Below are positions 1-9,389 of a DNA stretch of 50,278 nucleotides, in pieces; positions within the stretch are counted from its first letter, which is position 1, and each line of letters opens with the position of its first letter. The notes beneath the pieces were generated by a model. It worked only from the letters and a program-made list of their open reading frames with translations, was not told the origin of the DNA and made no database searches. The DNA comes from Clostridia bacterium (GTDB lineage: Bacteria > Bacillota > Clostridia > Oscillospirales > CAG-272): contig JAFSMU010000023.1 of the NCBI GenBank assembly GCA_017447775.1, positions 1 through 50,278 of the forward strand. Reading direction: 5' to 3'. Position numbers and translations under genes: made by a program.

Positions 1-13
1 GAGACTCCAAAAA

Positions 14-2440
14 ATGAAAACACAAAGAAGACGCGGCTTTACCGTTGTTGAGCTTGTAGTCGTCATCGCGATTATCGCTGTTCTCGCGGCAGTGCTCATC
101 CCGACGTTCACAAGCATCATCAAAAAAGCCAATGATTCTGCTTATTTGCAGGAGAGAACAAATCAGCAGATAGCTGACCTTGCAGAAAAAGTTGAAAAAA
201 TCAATTACTTCACATGGGAAGACTTCGAGAAAAAGCTTGCCGAAGAGCTTGCGAAAGTTGGCTCAACAGATACCGAAGCTATTCAGAAAGCTGTAGACGC
301 CGCTATTGCAAAATACTCTGACAGCAGTCAAACAGGCAATACAGGCCTTACGGAAACACAGGTTAAAAAGATAGTTGAAGAAGCTATGAAAGGCCAGCTC
401 ACAACCGCGCAGGTTGAAGCAATTGTAAGACAGGTTCTTTCCGGAACAACAGTTAGCGAAGAAACAATAAGAACTATCGTTAATAACGCCGTTAAGGGAA
501 TGTCCACAACAGGCGTTACAAAAGCGCAGGTTGCAGATGCTGTCAAAGCTGCCATTTCCGGCACTATTGCAGTAAATGGCGAACAGCTTGAAGCCGCTGT
601 AAAAAAAGCACTTGAAGCATTCGGTGTAAGCACGATCACAGATCAGCAAGTTGAAGATATTGTAAGCAACCTTAAAAACGTTATAATGATCAATGACGAG
701 CCGGGATTCAGCGCGGCAACAGATACGGGTTCGTACGCAATTAATGAAGACGACGCTAATAAGGTATATTATCTTGTAACAGAGGTTGCACTCGAATCGT
801 TTACAATCACAGGTTCAACAGACGAGACAACAATTATAATCGACGCTCCTAACATAAAAGACGTAACGATTGAAGGAAATGCGAAGGTTCTCCGCGTTCT
901 CAGAACTGCTGATGAATCAACGCATATTAAAGGCACAGTTACAACTCTTGAAGTTAACAGCGGACGTGTTGTAATTGAAGCCGGCGCAACAGTTGGCACT
1001 ATCAAAGCCGCTCCTGCAAAACAGGCTACCGTAACAATCGTTCTTGAGAACGGATCAAAAGTTACCGATCTTAATTCCGAGTTCCAGTACTACGCAGGAA
1101 CAAACGACTATATTAAAATAATTGATAATGGCGCAACGGTTGGAAACTCTTTCATCACATCGTCGAGCGCTGTAACAACAAGCACAACAACAAACGTAGT
1201 GCTTTCCGGCTCGGCATTTGTTGACACAACAACAGACACACTTAAAGTTAAAAACGAATCCGGTGTGGACGCGCAAATTAAAGTTATAGATGCGGAAAAT
1301 AACGAAACAACATATACAACAAATGGTCAATCCAGCAATCTCACTCTCTTTGCAGGCGGTAGTGGCACAGAGGCTGACCCATGGATTGTAACAAATGCAG
1401 ATCAAATTAGAAATATCGGAAATCACAGCACCGATTCTGAAAACCATTATTGGAAAGTAAAAGATGGAATTACAGAAATAGATTGTAATAACTGGGTTAG
1501 TGTAGATATTAAAGGTAGTTTTGATGGAAATAATGTCACATTTAATAATTTAAGTGCTACATTATTTGGTACAGTTAGCAGTCAAACTGGAAAAGAAAAC
1601 ACAATTAAAAACTTTACTGTAAATGCGCAAGTAATTCTTGATGACTGGAATTCCGTAGTTGTTTACTATAATGCAGCTAAAAATACAACTTATGAAAATA
1701 TTACTGTCCATGGTTATTTGGAAGGAGCAACTGGTGTAGCTACTTATATTCAATTTGGTTCTACTAATGCTGTAATTAACTTTAAAAACTGTGAAAGCGA
1801 CTTGACTATTGTCGCGACTTCAGGATGTGCTTGTGGATTCATTGCTCATCCATATGGAGCAACAAGTGTTAATCTTATCAATTCTCATTATAATGGAAGC
1901 ATGTCGACTGTATATGACTCACATAATAATAATTGTTATGTCAACGGAAACTACTTTACAGGTGTAACATTTGATGAAGCATCACAACGTTCAGATGTCC
2001 AATGGGATGGAGGCTATAATGGCCATTACCATTATTTAGCAGAAGGAAAAACAAGTAATTTAACAACAAAAACCGGAACTTTACCAGAGAATATCGGGGA
2101 TGTAATTGTAACAACTGCTGAAGCAGGTGCAAGTAGAGCCATAATTTCTATAATTATTTCACCAAATGATGTAAATGAAACAGGATGCTATACACAAACA
2201 TTTATAACTGAGGCAGCCATTAAAAATGGTTCATTCTCGTCTGATGATATTAAGTACTTTAATGTAAGAGTTAATCCTGATGGTATAACTGAAAGTGGTA
2301 TTCATGGAAACAATTTTGACATTGTTGGTGATAGATGGGGTCATACTTTAGGAGGAAATACATTTGTAAAAGTAACTCAATATGATACTTTGGGAAATGT
2401 CATCTGTGTTACAACCTATAATTTTAATGACGCAGATTAA
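14..2440 (+). CDS. Prepilin-type N-terminal domain surface protein, large
   Basis: This 808-residue protein begins with a canonical type IV prepilin leader. A short basic segment (KTQRRRG) precedes the G/F cleavage site, then Phe+1, Glu+5 and a long hydrophobic helix ending in a Pro. Residues about 40-220 are predicted helical and repetitive, with TxxQVxxIVxxA-like units of about 25 residues. Residues about 225-430 are Thr/Val-rich and look like stacked beta strands. From about residue 450 (GGSGTEADPW) a different beta-rich module starts. The DNA becomes visibly more AT-rich from about 1390, which suggests an acquired or exchanged 3' module. Bases 1-13 (GAGACTCCAAAAA) match the leader of the pilin gene at 7229, so the ribosome site is probably AAGGAG cut by the window edge. 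No pilus assembly genes are in view. The prepilin call is firm; the function (adhesin or minor pilin) is inferred. Confidence 0.85.
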   Translation: MKTQRRRGFTVVELVVVIAIIAVLAAVLIPTFTSIIKKANDSAYLQERTNQQIADLAEKVEKINYFTWEDFEKKLAEELAKVGSTDTEAIQKAVDAAIAKYSDSSQTGNTGLTETQVKKIVEEAMKGQLTTAQVEAIVRQVLSGTTVSEETIRTIVNNAVKGMSTTGVTKAQVADAVKAAISGTIAVNGEQLEAAVKKALEAFGVSTITDQQVEDIVSNLKNVIMINDEPGFSAATDTGSYAINEDDANKVYYLVTEVALESFTITGSTDETTIIIDAPNIKDVTIEGNAKVLRVLRTADESTHIKGTVTTLEVNSGRVVIEAGATVGTIKAAPAKQATVTIVLENGSKVTDLNSEFQYYAGTNDYIKIIDNGATVGNSFITSSSAVTTSTTTNVVLSGSAFVDTTTDTLKVKNESGVDAQIKVIDAENNETTYTTNGQSSNLTLFAGGSGTEADPWIVTNADQIRNIGNHSTDSENHYWKVKDGITEIDCNNWVSVDIKGSFDGNNVTFNNLSATLFGTVSSQTGKENTIKNFTVNAQVILDDWNSVVVYYNAAKNTTYENITVHGYLEGATGVATYIQFGSTNAVINFKNCESDLTIVATSGCACGFIAHPYGATSVNLINSHYNGSMSTVYDSHNNNCYVNGNYFTGVTFDEASQRSDVQWDGGYNGHYHYLAEGKTSNLTTKTGTLPENIGDVIVTTAEAGASRAIISIIISPNDVNETGCYTQTFITEAAIKNGSFSSDDIKYFNVRVNPDGITESGIHGNNFDIVGDRWGHTLGGNTFVKVTQYDTLGNVICVTTYNFNDAD

Positions 2441-2555
2441 TATTCGTACGAACGTTCCCAGAATAGGAAAAAATCGTTAAACAATCAAATCACACTTCAC
2501 AGGGTAAAATAACAAAAGCGCTCTCATCCGCTACGCGCATACCTATATAACCTAC

Positions 2556-2581
2556 AAAAACCCCGCATACGCGGGGTTTTT
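2556..2581 (+). terminator. Rho-independent terminator after the plus-strand pilin gene
   Basis: There is a perfect 11-bp stem (AAAAACCCCGC / GCGGGGTTTTT) around an ATAC loop. A further T-rich run (TCTTTTTT) follows on the plus strand. It lies about 115 bp after the stop of the gene ending at 2440. Confidence 0.85.
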
Positions 2582-2797
2582 CTTTTTTGCTCCGCGGTGT
2601 CGGCACGGCGCGTTTGGCGCAAAATGAACAGGCTCGGCTTGCGCCGCGGCGTATTCCCGCGCTCCCCTCTGCCTGCGCTTCCCTTAGCCTCACCCGCCCC
2701 GCCAAAACGCCTCGGTTTGCGCCGCCCGAACATAGCGCCGCGGTTGCGCGCAAACCAACGCCCCGCCGCACGAAAACCCGCGCCGCACAGCATAACA
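2582..2797. other. GC-rich non-coding spacer between two terminators
   Basis: This roughly 215-bp stretch sits between terminators of convergent genes. It is far richer in G and C than both flanks, and strongly C-rich on the plus strand. It is open in several frames on both strands, but none has a ribosome site or a recognisable protein. The left end, read on the minus strand, runs into AAAAAGAAAAACCCCGCGT, which recurs at about 40,780. I regard it as a non-coding or degenerate repeat-like spacer. Confidence 0.5.
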
Positions 2798-2820
2798 AAA
2801 GCCCCGCACCGCGGGGCTTT
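2798..2820 (-). terminator. Rho-independent terminator of the pilin-Hint operon
   Basis: A 10-bp stem (AAAGCCCCGC / GCGGGGCTTT) closes a 3-nt loop. On the minus strand it is followed by TTTTGTTAT. It lies 32 bp after the stop codon of the Hint-domain gene. Confidence 0.8.
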
Positions 2821-2852
2821 GCTTTGATGGGGATTTGCGATAATGATAGGGG

Positions 2853-5800
2853 TTACTTACACAAGATTGAATAGCGTTCAGCAAGGTAACTTATATAATC
2901 CCATGTAATCATCCCTTTGCCTATCGCAACGCCAAGATACTGACCGTTAAATGCGTTAAACATCTCTTCTGTAATCATGCCGCCAAAGTCGTCAAGAGTA
3001 AGCAAGCCGTATGTTTCAATGTCTTTTTGCATCTTATCAGCGTTTATTGACATCGTTTCCGCATTCACCTCAAAGATGTTGAACAAACCGCTGATTCCGC
3101 CGGGCATAGAGAGCATTCCGTCAACGAAATAGCAAAGATGTCCGACTGTAACAGGGCTCCATGCCGTTGTTATTTCGGTTTCGATTGAAACGTCGACCAG
3201 TGTTACTTTTTCGAGCGCGGCGCCGTTTTGCTTTGCAAACGCGTGACCTATGTACTGCGAAGCGTTCTCGTCGAGGTAAACATACTTGTTCAGATCATAA
3301 TCCCAAAATCCGTGTTCGGAAATGACTTTTACTTCTGTGCCATCCGAGAAACGAAGCTTGATCACTTCGTATTCCGTTTCGGGATCGCTGTCGATGAACA
3401 TGATCGGCGCGGAGTCAAATTTGCCTGTTTCAAGGTTCCAGACAAGGAGCATTTCATCGCCGGTGAGCGTTTCGACAGGTACCTGCGTGCCGTCTGCAAG
3501 GGTGATAAGCGTGCCGGGAGCGAGGCAACCGTCGCCACCGCTAAACGTGGTTGTTAATTCCCCATCCAATAATTTACTATGATTATACAACGTGTCTCCA
3601 CTAGCCGGTTTATTGCAGTTAAATGTTTTTGAAAAATTCGCTAATGTATGCCCGCAATTATCTGAAAACGTATATGTAATGGTTGTAGTCCTATTACCAG
3701 TATTTTTACTAACAAGATCTTGTGAAGAAGCTGTAACATATAATTTCCCGCTTGCATTTACCCAAATGTTTGTTTTTCCATCTTTAATTGCTGTTGAAGT
3801 CAATTGTAATTTATAGTCTTCTCCTGTTATAGTCAATGAATTATTTGTCGTTTTTGCACTTGCCAGCACAGACGTAAAATTCAGTTCAACCACTTTATTT
3901 TGAGATGTGCTCCAATATTGTATTATCAAACCATCAAGGGGAGCCGCTGCCATTGTCCAGTCAGAACTTGTAGAATTGCTTGCAGTAACTTTATAATAAG
4001 AGCCTGAAGGATCTGAAGTTTTTTCCGGTGCCGGCAATTCGGCAATATCAGCGACAAGCGCAAGAGAAATTGTATATGTCTTTGATTCTCCCGTTGTCTT
4101 ACTTCCGTTTGTATTGAAAGATTGATCAGAAGTAATTGTAACCGTGTATCTGCTCGTTCCGGCAGAACTAAGAACGATGTTTCCAGCAACAGTATTGTTT
4201 GATGAATCTTTAACAGTATACGTTGCGTTTTCGCCCAGCAATTTAGCCGAAAGATTTGAGAAACTAAATGTATATGAACTTCCCGCACTAAGTTTTGCAG
4301 TAAACGTATAATCAAATGCAGAATTTCTTACAAATGTTTTCACATCTTCCTCTATATCGCTGTAAACAAGATGCGGTAAAGAGCGACCTTGTCTGTTCGG
4401 CGCATATTCATAAGAGGAATCTTTAAGTTCCACGGTTTGAGAATTTGCTCCGGGGGCATAAACTGCACCAGAAACGCCGGTAATTGAAATATTGTTTTCA
4501 ATGTATCCGTGATTTGAGCGATATTCATTTATATTTCTATTCGCACTATTCAAATAAATGATGCCCACATTGACATAGTTAGTTCCGTTTTTTTCAGTTA
4601 TATAATTTGTATTTGATAAAGCAGCATTTACAAACCGACTTGCAACCTTTGATGATGTTATCTCATCACCATCTTCTTCGCAAACCCAGTTGTACTGATT
4701 AAGATACCCCGAAATATTAAGTGTTGGGTTAGAAGAAACAGTAACGCCGCTATCAGGCGTTGGGCCTAATAAAATACCAAGTCCCATAACTATTTTCGGA
4801 TTATTATTGAAATCATATATCGTTCTTTTATACTGAATAGTTGTAACATCATTTAGGCTCAATGTGCCTTCCGATGAGCCGAAATGAATATTCGAGAGTG
4901 CGCCATTGGATAATACACAATTATCCAATGTTAGTTCTCCCTCCGCAAGAATATTATTTCTCGCTCCGGAAATAAACGAATTCGATATTGTTGATGTCCC
5001 GGATGATTTAACAGCAGAGTATTGATAAGCGTAATACTTTTTTGTTCCATCTGTTCTGCTATTGTTTCCACTCTCCGTTACATATTCCAAGCCTGATGCA
5101 TTATATAAATATGCTTTGGCGAATAATGGACATATTATTTTTACATTATCAAGAGTGCCATTATCGATTTTAACGTATCCATCACCCATGCCTCCGCTGT
5201 TGAGATACTCGCCAATACCACTGAATGTTATACTAAACCCATTGCCATAAAAAGCGTAATTGTTTGAAATGATAATTTCTGTAGTACTCACATCATTCAG
5301 AAGCACAACGTTATTGCTCGTCGCGTTCATTGCGCTCGTGGCGTTCATAGCGTCCACGACTTCGAGGTAAAGATCGACACTGCTATTTGCCGTTACCCTC
5401 ACCACGCCCGTGTCGTAGAATGTTATATTCCCATTGCTATATGAGCCCGAAGCACCCGTGACAGTTGTAATGTCTACATTTGTTACAGTGCCTTCAAACA
5501 GCGACGAAACAGCTACCGCATTCTGATTTCCCACGCGGTAGAGGTATTTATCGGTATTCGGGAATTTAACTCCAACGGTAAGCTGTGGTATTTCTTGATA
5601 AGTAGAATACTCGCAGCGCGAGCAAGTATCATAAGCATTCCAGCCCGCAGCGTTATAAGTTGCCGCTTGCGCCTCATGATGAACGATGTCATGCCCAAGA
5701 GGATCGGTATAATTGTCCACATGGTTTTCGCCGCAACGAGAGCATGAATATGTAGTGTATCCGGCTTCCTCGCATTTCGGTTCGGTTACAACGCCGTTTA

Positions 5801-7229
5801 TCCAGTCATGCCCCAAAGCCTCTTTGACAGAAGTTGTATTTTCGTTCGAATATAGAACATTATTGAAGTATATATTTGCCGTGTAATACGTTCTGCCGTC
5901 CGTTGTGCAACCGGGGTTGACGACAGTCGGACCGATGACCGTATTATTTGTGCCTTTCGGAGCGATGACGGAAACCGTGCTGCCGCATTCGCAAGTAAAC
6001 GTGGCGACGGCGGTAAATTCATTTTCGGCATCACCACTCCAAGACCAAGAAGGCGTTTCGCTCCAAGAATGTGTATGGGAAACTTCTGTTCCATCGTTGT
6101 TTTCGTATTTATATTCGCCGCATATCGTGCAGACCATAATGGAGCTGCCCGAAACGGTTACGAAGTTATGATCGTGCGTCGCCGTCTCGGCGTATCTCTC
6201 TTCCTCGCCGACGCCGGTGATATACAGATCGTCGCCATCATTGCCGACGTCCGTCGTGTTTGTGTATGTGGGCGGGGTGGCGAATGTGGCTTTGAGGTTG
6301 TTATTTGTATCTGCGACAAAGCTTATCGTTTTTGCGCCCGGTTTGCCGTTTATGGTAACGGTGTTTTGCGTGTTTGTGTTTTTTACTGTTCCCTGAACGG
6401 AGCCGGATTCAAGATCGACTATAACGCTCCCTTTGCTTGCGCTCGCGTCGATAACGACGACAATTGAGCCGCCCTCGGCGACGTAGTGGCCGCCGGTGAT
6501 CGTGGCTTTAAGCGCGCCGCCGTATTCGTGATAAGAAAGCGTGCCGCAGTTGATCGTCTGGTCGCCGGAGTCGCCGAAATGGGCGATAGTGCTGTTTGTC
6601 GTGTCGGAAACGAAAAGGTCTGTGCCGGTGTTGTTTGTGCGAAGGATAATATTGCGGGTGGAACCCGTTTCCGTGTACTCATACTTAACACTTTCTATCC
6701 CGTAGTTTTCGCCCACGTCAAAGCCGACGGAAACCGAAACGCTTCCCGTCTTGTTATTCCCGTCAAGGTAGATGGAGTAAGTTTGCTCCGTGGGAACGGG
6801 AACTTCGTCGTAGAATACGAAATACGCGACCTTATCCGTTACGTCGCCCGTCTGTTCTCCCTCGGGAGACGGAAAAATGAATTTATCGTTTTCGTTTACG
6901 CCGTCACCCTTTTTGATAATGACAAAGCGGTCATTCACGCTGTCCCACGCTACGAAGTTATCACCGCCAGAGCCGATAGAACGAACCTGCTCGACCGCAA
7001 ATCCGTTGGCTTTTGCGGCGGCAAGCGCATCGTGCATGGAATTATGATGCACGGCGTCGATCTTTATTGCAGTATTCAGATTTCTTACCGTTTGAATATC
7101 CGTCGACTCGCTCGCCTTCTTCACGATGGAAGAGAACGTCGGTATAAGCACCGCCGCCAAAATGGCGATAACCGCGATGATGATAACAAGTTCAACAACG
7201 GTAAATCCATTTTTCCTTTTTATTTTCAT
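2853..7229 (-). CDS. Prepilin-type giant protein with C-terminal Hint domain
   Basis: This 1458-residue protein opens with a textbook prepilin leader (KRKNG/FTVVE, then a hydrophobic helix to LIP). A module of about 250 residues shared with the neighbouring 691-residue protein follows (NLNTAI…HDAL, RTN, SYHEYGG). The middle holds CxxC-bearing segments (SCSRCGE, TCSRCEY) and a long Ser/Thr/Asn-rich beta-helix-like region. The end is a Hint domain starting at Cys1235 (GCLAPGTLITLADGT, codon 3525-3527). It continues with LTGDEMLLVWN and the block B-like VISEHGFWD, and ends near CYFVDGMLSMPGG. The usual terminal His-Asn of inteins is absent. About 80 further residues follow the Hint core. The Hint family performs an N-S acyl shift at the first Cys, giving autocleavage or ester transfer; this activity is inferred here. 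The ribosome site AAGGAG precedes the ATG. It is the last gene of the phase-variable operon. The region of about 3540-5330 is more AT-rich than both ends. Confidence 0.85.
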   Translation of the reverse strand: MKIKRKNGFTVVELVIIIAVIAILAAVLIPTFSSIVKKASESTDIQTVRNLNTAIKIDAVHHNSMHDALAAAKANGFAVEQVRSIGSGGDNFVAWDSVNDRFVIIKKGDGVNENDKFIFPSPEGEQTGDVTDKVAYFVFYDEVPVPTEQTYSIYLDGNNKTGSVSVSVGFDVGENYGIESVKYEYTETGSTRNIILRTNNTGTDLFVSDTTNSTIAHFGDSGDQTINCGTLSYHEYGGALKATITGGHYVAEGGSIVVVIDASASKGSVIVDLESGSVQGTVKNTNTQNTVTINGKPGAKTISFVADTNNNLKATFATPPTYTNTTDVGNDGDDLYITGVGEEERYAETATHDHNFVTVSGSSIMVCTICGEYKYENNDGTEVSHTHSWSETPSWSWSGDAENEFTAVATFTCECGSTVSVIAPKGTNNTVIGPTVVNPGCTTDGRTYYTANIYFNNVLYSNENTTSVKEALGHDWINGVVTEPKCEEAGYTTYSCSRCGENHVDNYTDPLGHDIVHHEAQAATYNAAGWNAYDTCSRCEYSTYQEIPQLTVGVKFPNTDKYLYRVGNQNAVAVSSLFEGTVTNVDITTVTGASGSYSNGNITFYDTGVVRVTANSSVDLYLEVVDAMNATSAMNATSNNVVLLNDVSTTEIIISNNYAFYGNGFSITFSGIGEYLNSGGMGDGYVKIDNGTLDNVKIICPLFAKAYLYNASGLEYVTESGNNSRTDGTKKYYAYQYSAVKSSGTSTISNSFISGARNNILAEGELTLDNCVLSNGALSNIHFGSSEGTLSLNDVTTIQYKRTIYDFNNNPKIVMGLGILLGPTPDSGVTVSSNPTLNISGYLNQYNWVCEEDGDEITSSKVASRFVNAALSNTNYITEKNGTNYVNVGIIYLNSANRNINEYRSNHGYIENNISITGVSGAVYAPGANSQTVELKDSSYEYAPNRQGRSLPHLVYSDIEEDVKTFVRNSAFDYTFTAKLSAGSSYTFSFSNLSAKLLGENATYTVKDSSNNTVAGNIVLSSAGTSRYTVTITSDQSFNTNGSKTTGESKTYTISLALVADIAELPAPEKTSDPSGSYYKVTASNSTSSDWTMAAAPLDGLIIQYWSTSQNKVVELNFTSVLASAKTTNNSLTITGEDYKLQLTSTAIKDGKTNIWVNASGKLYVTASSQDLVSKNTGNRTTTITYTFSDNCGHTLANFSKTFNCNKPASGDTLYNHSKLLDGELTTTFSGGDGCLAPGTLITLADGTQVPVETLTGDEMLLVWNLETGKFDSAPIMFIDSDPETEYEVIKLRFSDGTEVKVISEHGFWDYDLNKYVYLDENASQYIGHAFAKQNGAALEKVTLVDVSIETEITTAWSPVTVGHLCYFVDGMLSMPGGISGLFNIFEVNAETMSINADKMQKDIETYGLLTLDDFGGMITEEMFNAFNGQYLGVAIGKGMITWDYISYLAERYSILCK

Positions 7230-7259
7230 TTTTGAAGTCTCCTTGTGAGAAATGTTGCT

Positions 7260-9335
7260 TTATTTTTCGATAAAAGCAACGTTGTCGGAAGATACGTCAC
7301 CCATCGTGTATGAGTAAGAACCGCATTCGATTCTCTGTGCGCCGTCAGGTGAGTATATGCAAAGTTTAACAGTTATAGTTGTGCCGGCGTTTGCGCTGTG
7401 CATATTTGCAAAGCCGCATTCAAAGCTCTGAACGTATGCAAGGATCTGCAAATAGTTCTGGCTCCATTCGCCGTCTTTGTTGTTGAATATCGATGCGCCC
7501 GTTTCCATAAGTTTTACGGATTCGCCCGCGTCAAGCTGATACGGCAGGCCGAATCCCGTCCATGCGCCGTCGTCCCACGCGTTGTATGCGCCCGCAAGAA
7601 CTACCGTTCCCGCGTCTACCGTTCTGTCAAATGAAACTTCCCAGTCGACCTTCCAGTCGAGGTAGTCCGCCTTGTCGGCGAACATAGTTCTTATCGTCTG
7701 TGCAGCCGTTGCCGAACCGTTTTCTTCAAGATATACGCAAGCCGCCTCAACAGCTTCCGGCGTGATCTGATTTACAACGCTGAATACCGGCGTGCCGTCA
7801 GCGTATTTAGCGTTTGCAAGAAGTTTGACCGCGGCGTATTCCTCGTCGCTCATGCCCGAGAATACGAATGCTTTATCAAGCCATGCGTCAGGCGTGTACA
7901 TAGCGTTTTCGCCAAGCGTTTTGCCCGAGAAGAAAGATCTGAGATCCCAGATGTTGTGAACGACAGCTCTGTCGGCTCCCGTTACGTATGCTTTGACTTT
8001 GACAGACGCGTTTATCTCTTTTTCTTTGTTGTCGGCGCTGTCGCCCGATTCTTCAACTACGTCGCCGAGCGTCTGCTCTGTCGTTTTTTCGTCAACTGCG
8101 TTGCCGTTTTTGTCAGTTACGGTGAATTCTCTCGTTTCCTCGTTGAACTCGACCTTGACCTCGCTGCCGTCGACAGTCTTTGTAACGACGATGATGTTGC
8201 CATCTTCATCTCTTCCCGCGTAGTTGTTGGCTATCTGGAAAGCGACGTCCTTGATGTCGTCGTTGGCTTCGGATTTGTCGACCCAAATAAGATTTTCGCC
8301 GTCGACCTTCGCGATCTTGATCTGCTCGTAAATACCCTGCTTGAACAGGTAAATCACCTCTGTTTCGCCGTTTACGGTGATAGTGCAGACCTTTGTGCCG
8401 TCCTCTTCGTTGATCTCGACTTTATCTCTGGAATAAAACTCCGGTATCGGAGCGCCCTCTACTATGATAACGTCGATCTCATTGAACGTATCGGCGCCCG
8501 TTGCGTCTGTGTTTCCGCTCTTTTCAAAGTGGATAGCTTTAACATTCGATGATTTTGCAAGCTCGATCTTGCCCTTTGAAACGGTTATGAAAGTAACCTC
8601 GCCGTACTCGTGGTAAGAATTCGGAGCGACGTCGATGACCGTCACGCGCGATGACGTGCCGTAGTGCTTAACAACGTCCTTCGGGCCGTTGATGACAAGC
8701 TCTTCGCCGTTTGTTCTGATTATTACGCTTCTTTCGTTTGTATTTGTGTATTCAACGGTGACAATGCACTGGTTTTTGCCGGAGTCAAGCCCCTTGTCAG
8801 TCTTTACGTTTGTCAGGCTGTCGTTCTGAACGAGATATGCCGAGAAACGCGAATTTGCACCGCCAAGGTCGAGCGCGCCGTCTTTGACGTTCATTTCGCT
8901 TGTCTGATAAATTTTGAAATATGCAACGTCGGATGGCGTTGTTTTGGGTTTGTATTCGGGGATGTAAACTATCTTGTTCTTCTTTGCGTCAAGGTAGCAG
9001 AAAAGGTCGTTGTCGGAATCCCAAAGGATCTCGTTTTCGTCGGACGATACGTTGATCCTTTCAAGTATGTAGCCCGCCTGTTCAACGCAGTCGAGCGCGT
9101 CCTGCATCGTTTCGTGCTTTACCCCGCTCTTTTCGATCGCCGCGTTGAGATTCTTGACAAGCAGCGTATCTGTGTTGAGCTTTGAGCTGTTAAGGTAGTT
9201 TATGAGCATGGGTATTCCGAGCGCAAGCAGAAGAAGCACAAGGATGATGATTACTACTGTTTCGATCACAACAACTTTTTTGTTGTTTTTCTTTTCCGGG
9301 TTTTTCTTTTCAACCGGTTTTGCGTTTTCGTTCAT
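7260..9335 (-). CDS. Pseudopilin-like membrane-anchored protein, degenerate leader
   Basis: This 691-residue protein is paralogous to the N-terminal part of the downstream Hint protein. Shared landmarks are NLNAAI, MQDAL, a WDS motif, VIIRTN, KHYG and SYHEYG. The N-terminus is Lys/Asn-rich, followed by VVVIETVV and a long hydrophobic helix ending in GIP. The pilin Glu+5 and the Pro are kept, but the Gly at -1 needed by prepilin peptidase is replaced by Lys. It may therefore stay as an uncleaved membrane-anchored protein. Residues about 330-450 are acidic and charged. The C-terminal 250 residues form a separate domain (DLRSFFSG … WDDGAWTGFGLPYQL) that I do not recognise. The ribosome site is AGAGGAGA nine bases before ATG. 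The gaps to its neighbours are 54 and 30 bp, which fits one operon. Function unknown; pilus or surface-fibre role inferred. Confidence 0.75.
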   Translation of the reverse strand: MNENAKPVEKKNPEKKNNKKVVVIETVVIIILVLLLLALGIPMLINYLNSSKLNTDTLLVKNLNAAIEKSGVKHETMQDALDCVEQAGYILERINVSSDENEILWDSDNDLFCYLDAKKNKIVYIPEYKPKTTPSDVAYFKIYQTSEMNVKDGALDLGGANSRFSAYLVQNDSLTNVKTDKGLDSGKNQCIVTVEYTNTNERSVIIRTNGEELVINGPKDVVKHYGTSSRVTVIDVAPNSYHEYGEVTFITVSKGKIELAKSSNVKAIHFEKSGNTDATGADTFNEIDVIIVEGAPIPEFYSRDKVEINEEDGTKVCTITVNGETEVIYLFKQGIYEQIKIAKVDGENLIWVDKSEANDDIKDVAFQIANNYAGRDEDGNIIVVTKTVDGSEVKVEFNEETREFTVTDKNGNAVDEKTTEQTLGDVVEESGDSADNKEKEINASVKVKAYVTGADRAVVHNIWDLRSFFSGKTLGENAMYTPDAWLDKAFVFSGMSDEEYAAVKLLANAKYADGTPVFSVVNQITPEAVEAACVYLEENGSATAAQTIRTMFADKADYLDWKVDWEVSFDRTVDAGTVVLAGAYNAWDDGAWTGFGLPYQLDAGESVKLMETGASIFNNKDGEWSQNYLQILAYVQSFECGFANMHSANAGTTITVKLCIYSPDGAQRIECGSYSYTMGDVSSDNVAFIEK

Positions 9336-9389
9336 TTACGAAATCTCCTCTCGATAAATAAATTGATTTTGGCAAGAAAAGCGCTGAAA

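Noticed and set aside
2490..2884. Several overlapping open frames on both strands in the GC-rich spacer
   Set aside because: They lack ribosome sites, overlap terminators, and have Arg/Pro/Ala-rich compositions typical of open frames in GC-rich non-coding DNA.
3090..3527. Reading the Hint domain as a splicing intein
   Set aside because: The C-terminal His-Asn and a following Cys/Ser/Thr extein residue are absent, and no split host protein resumes after it.
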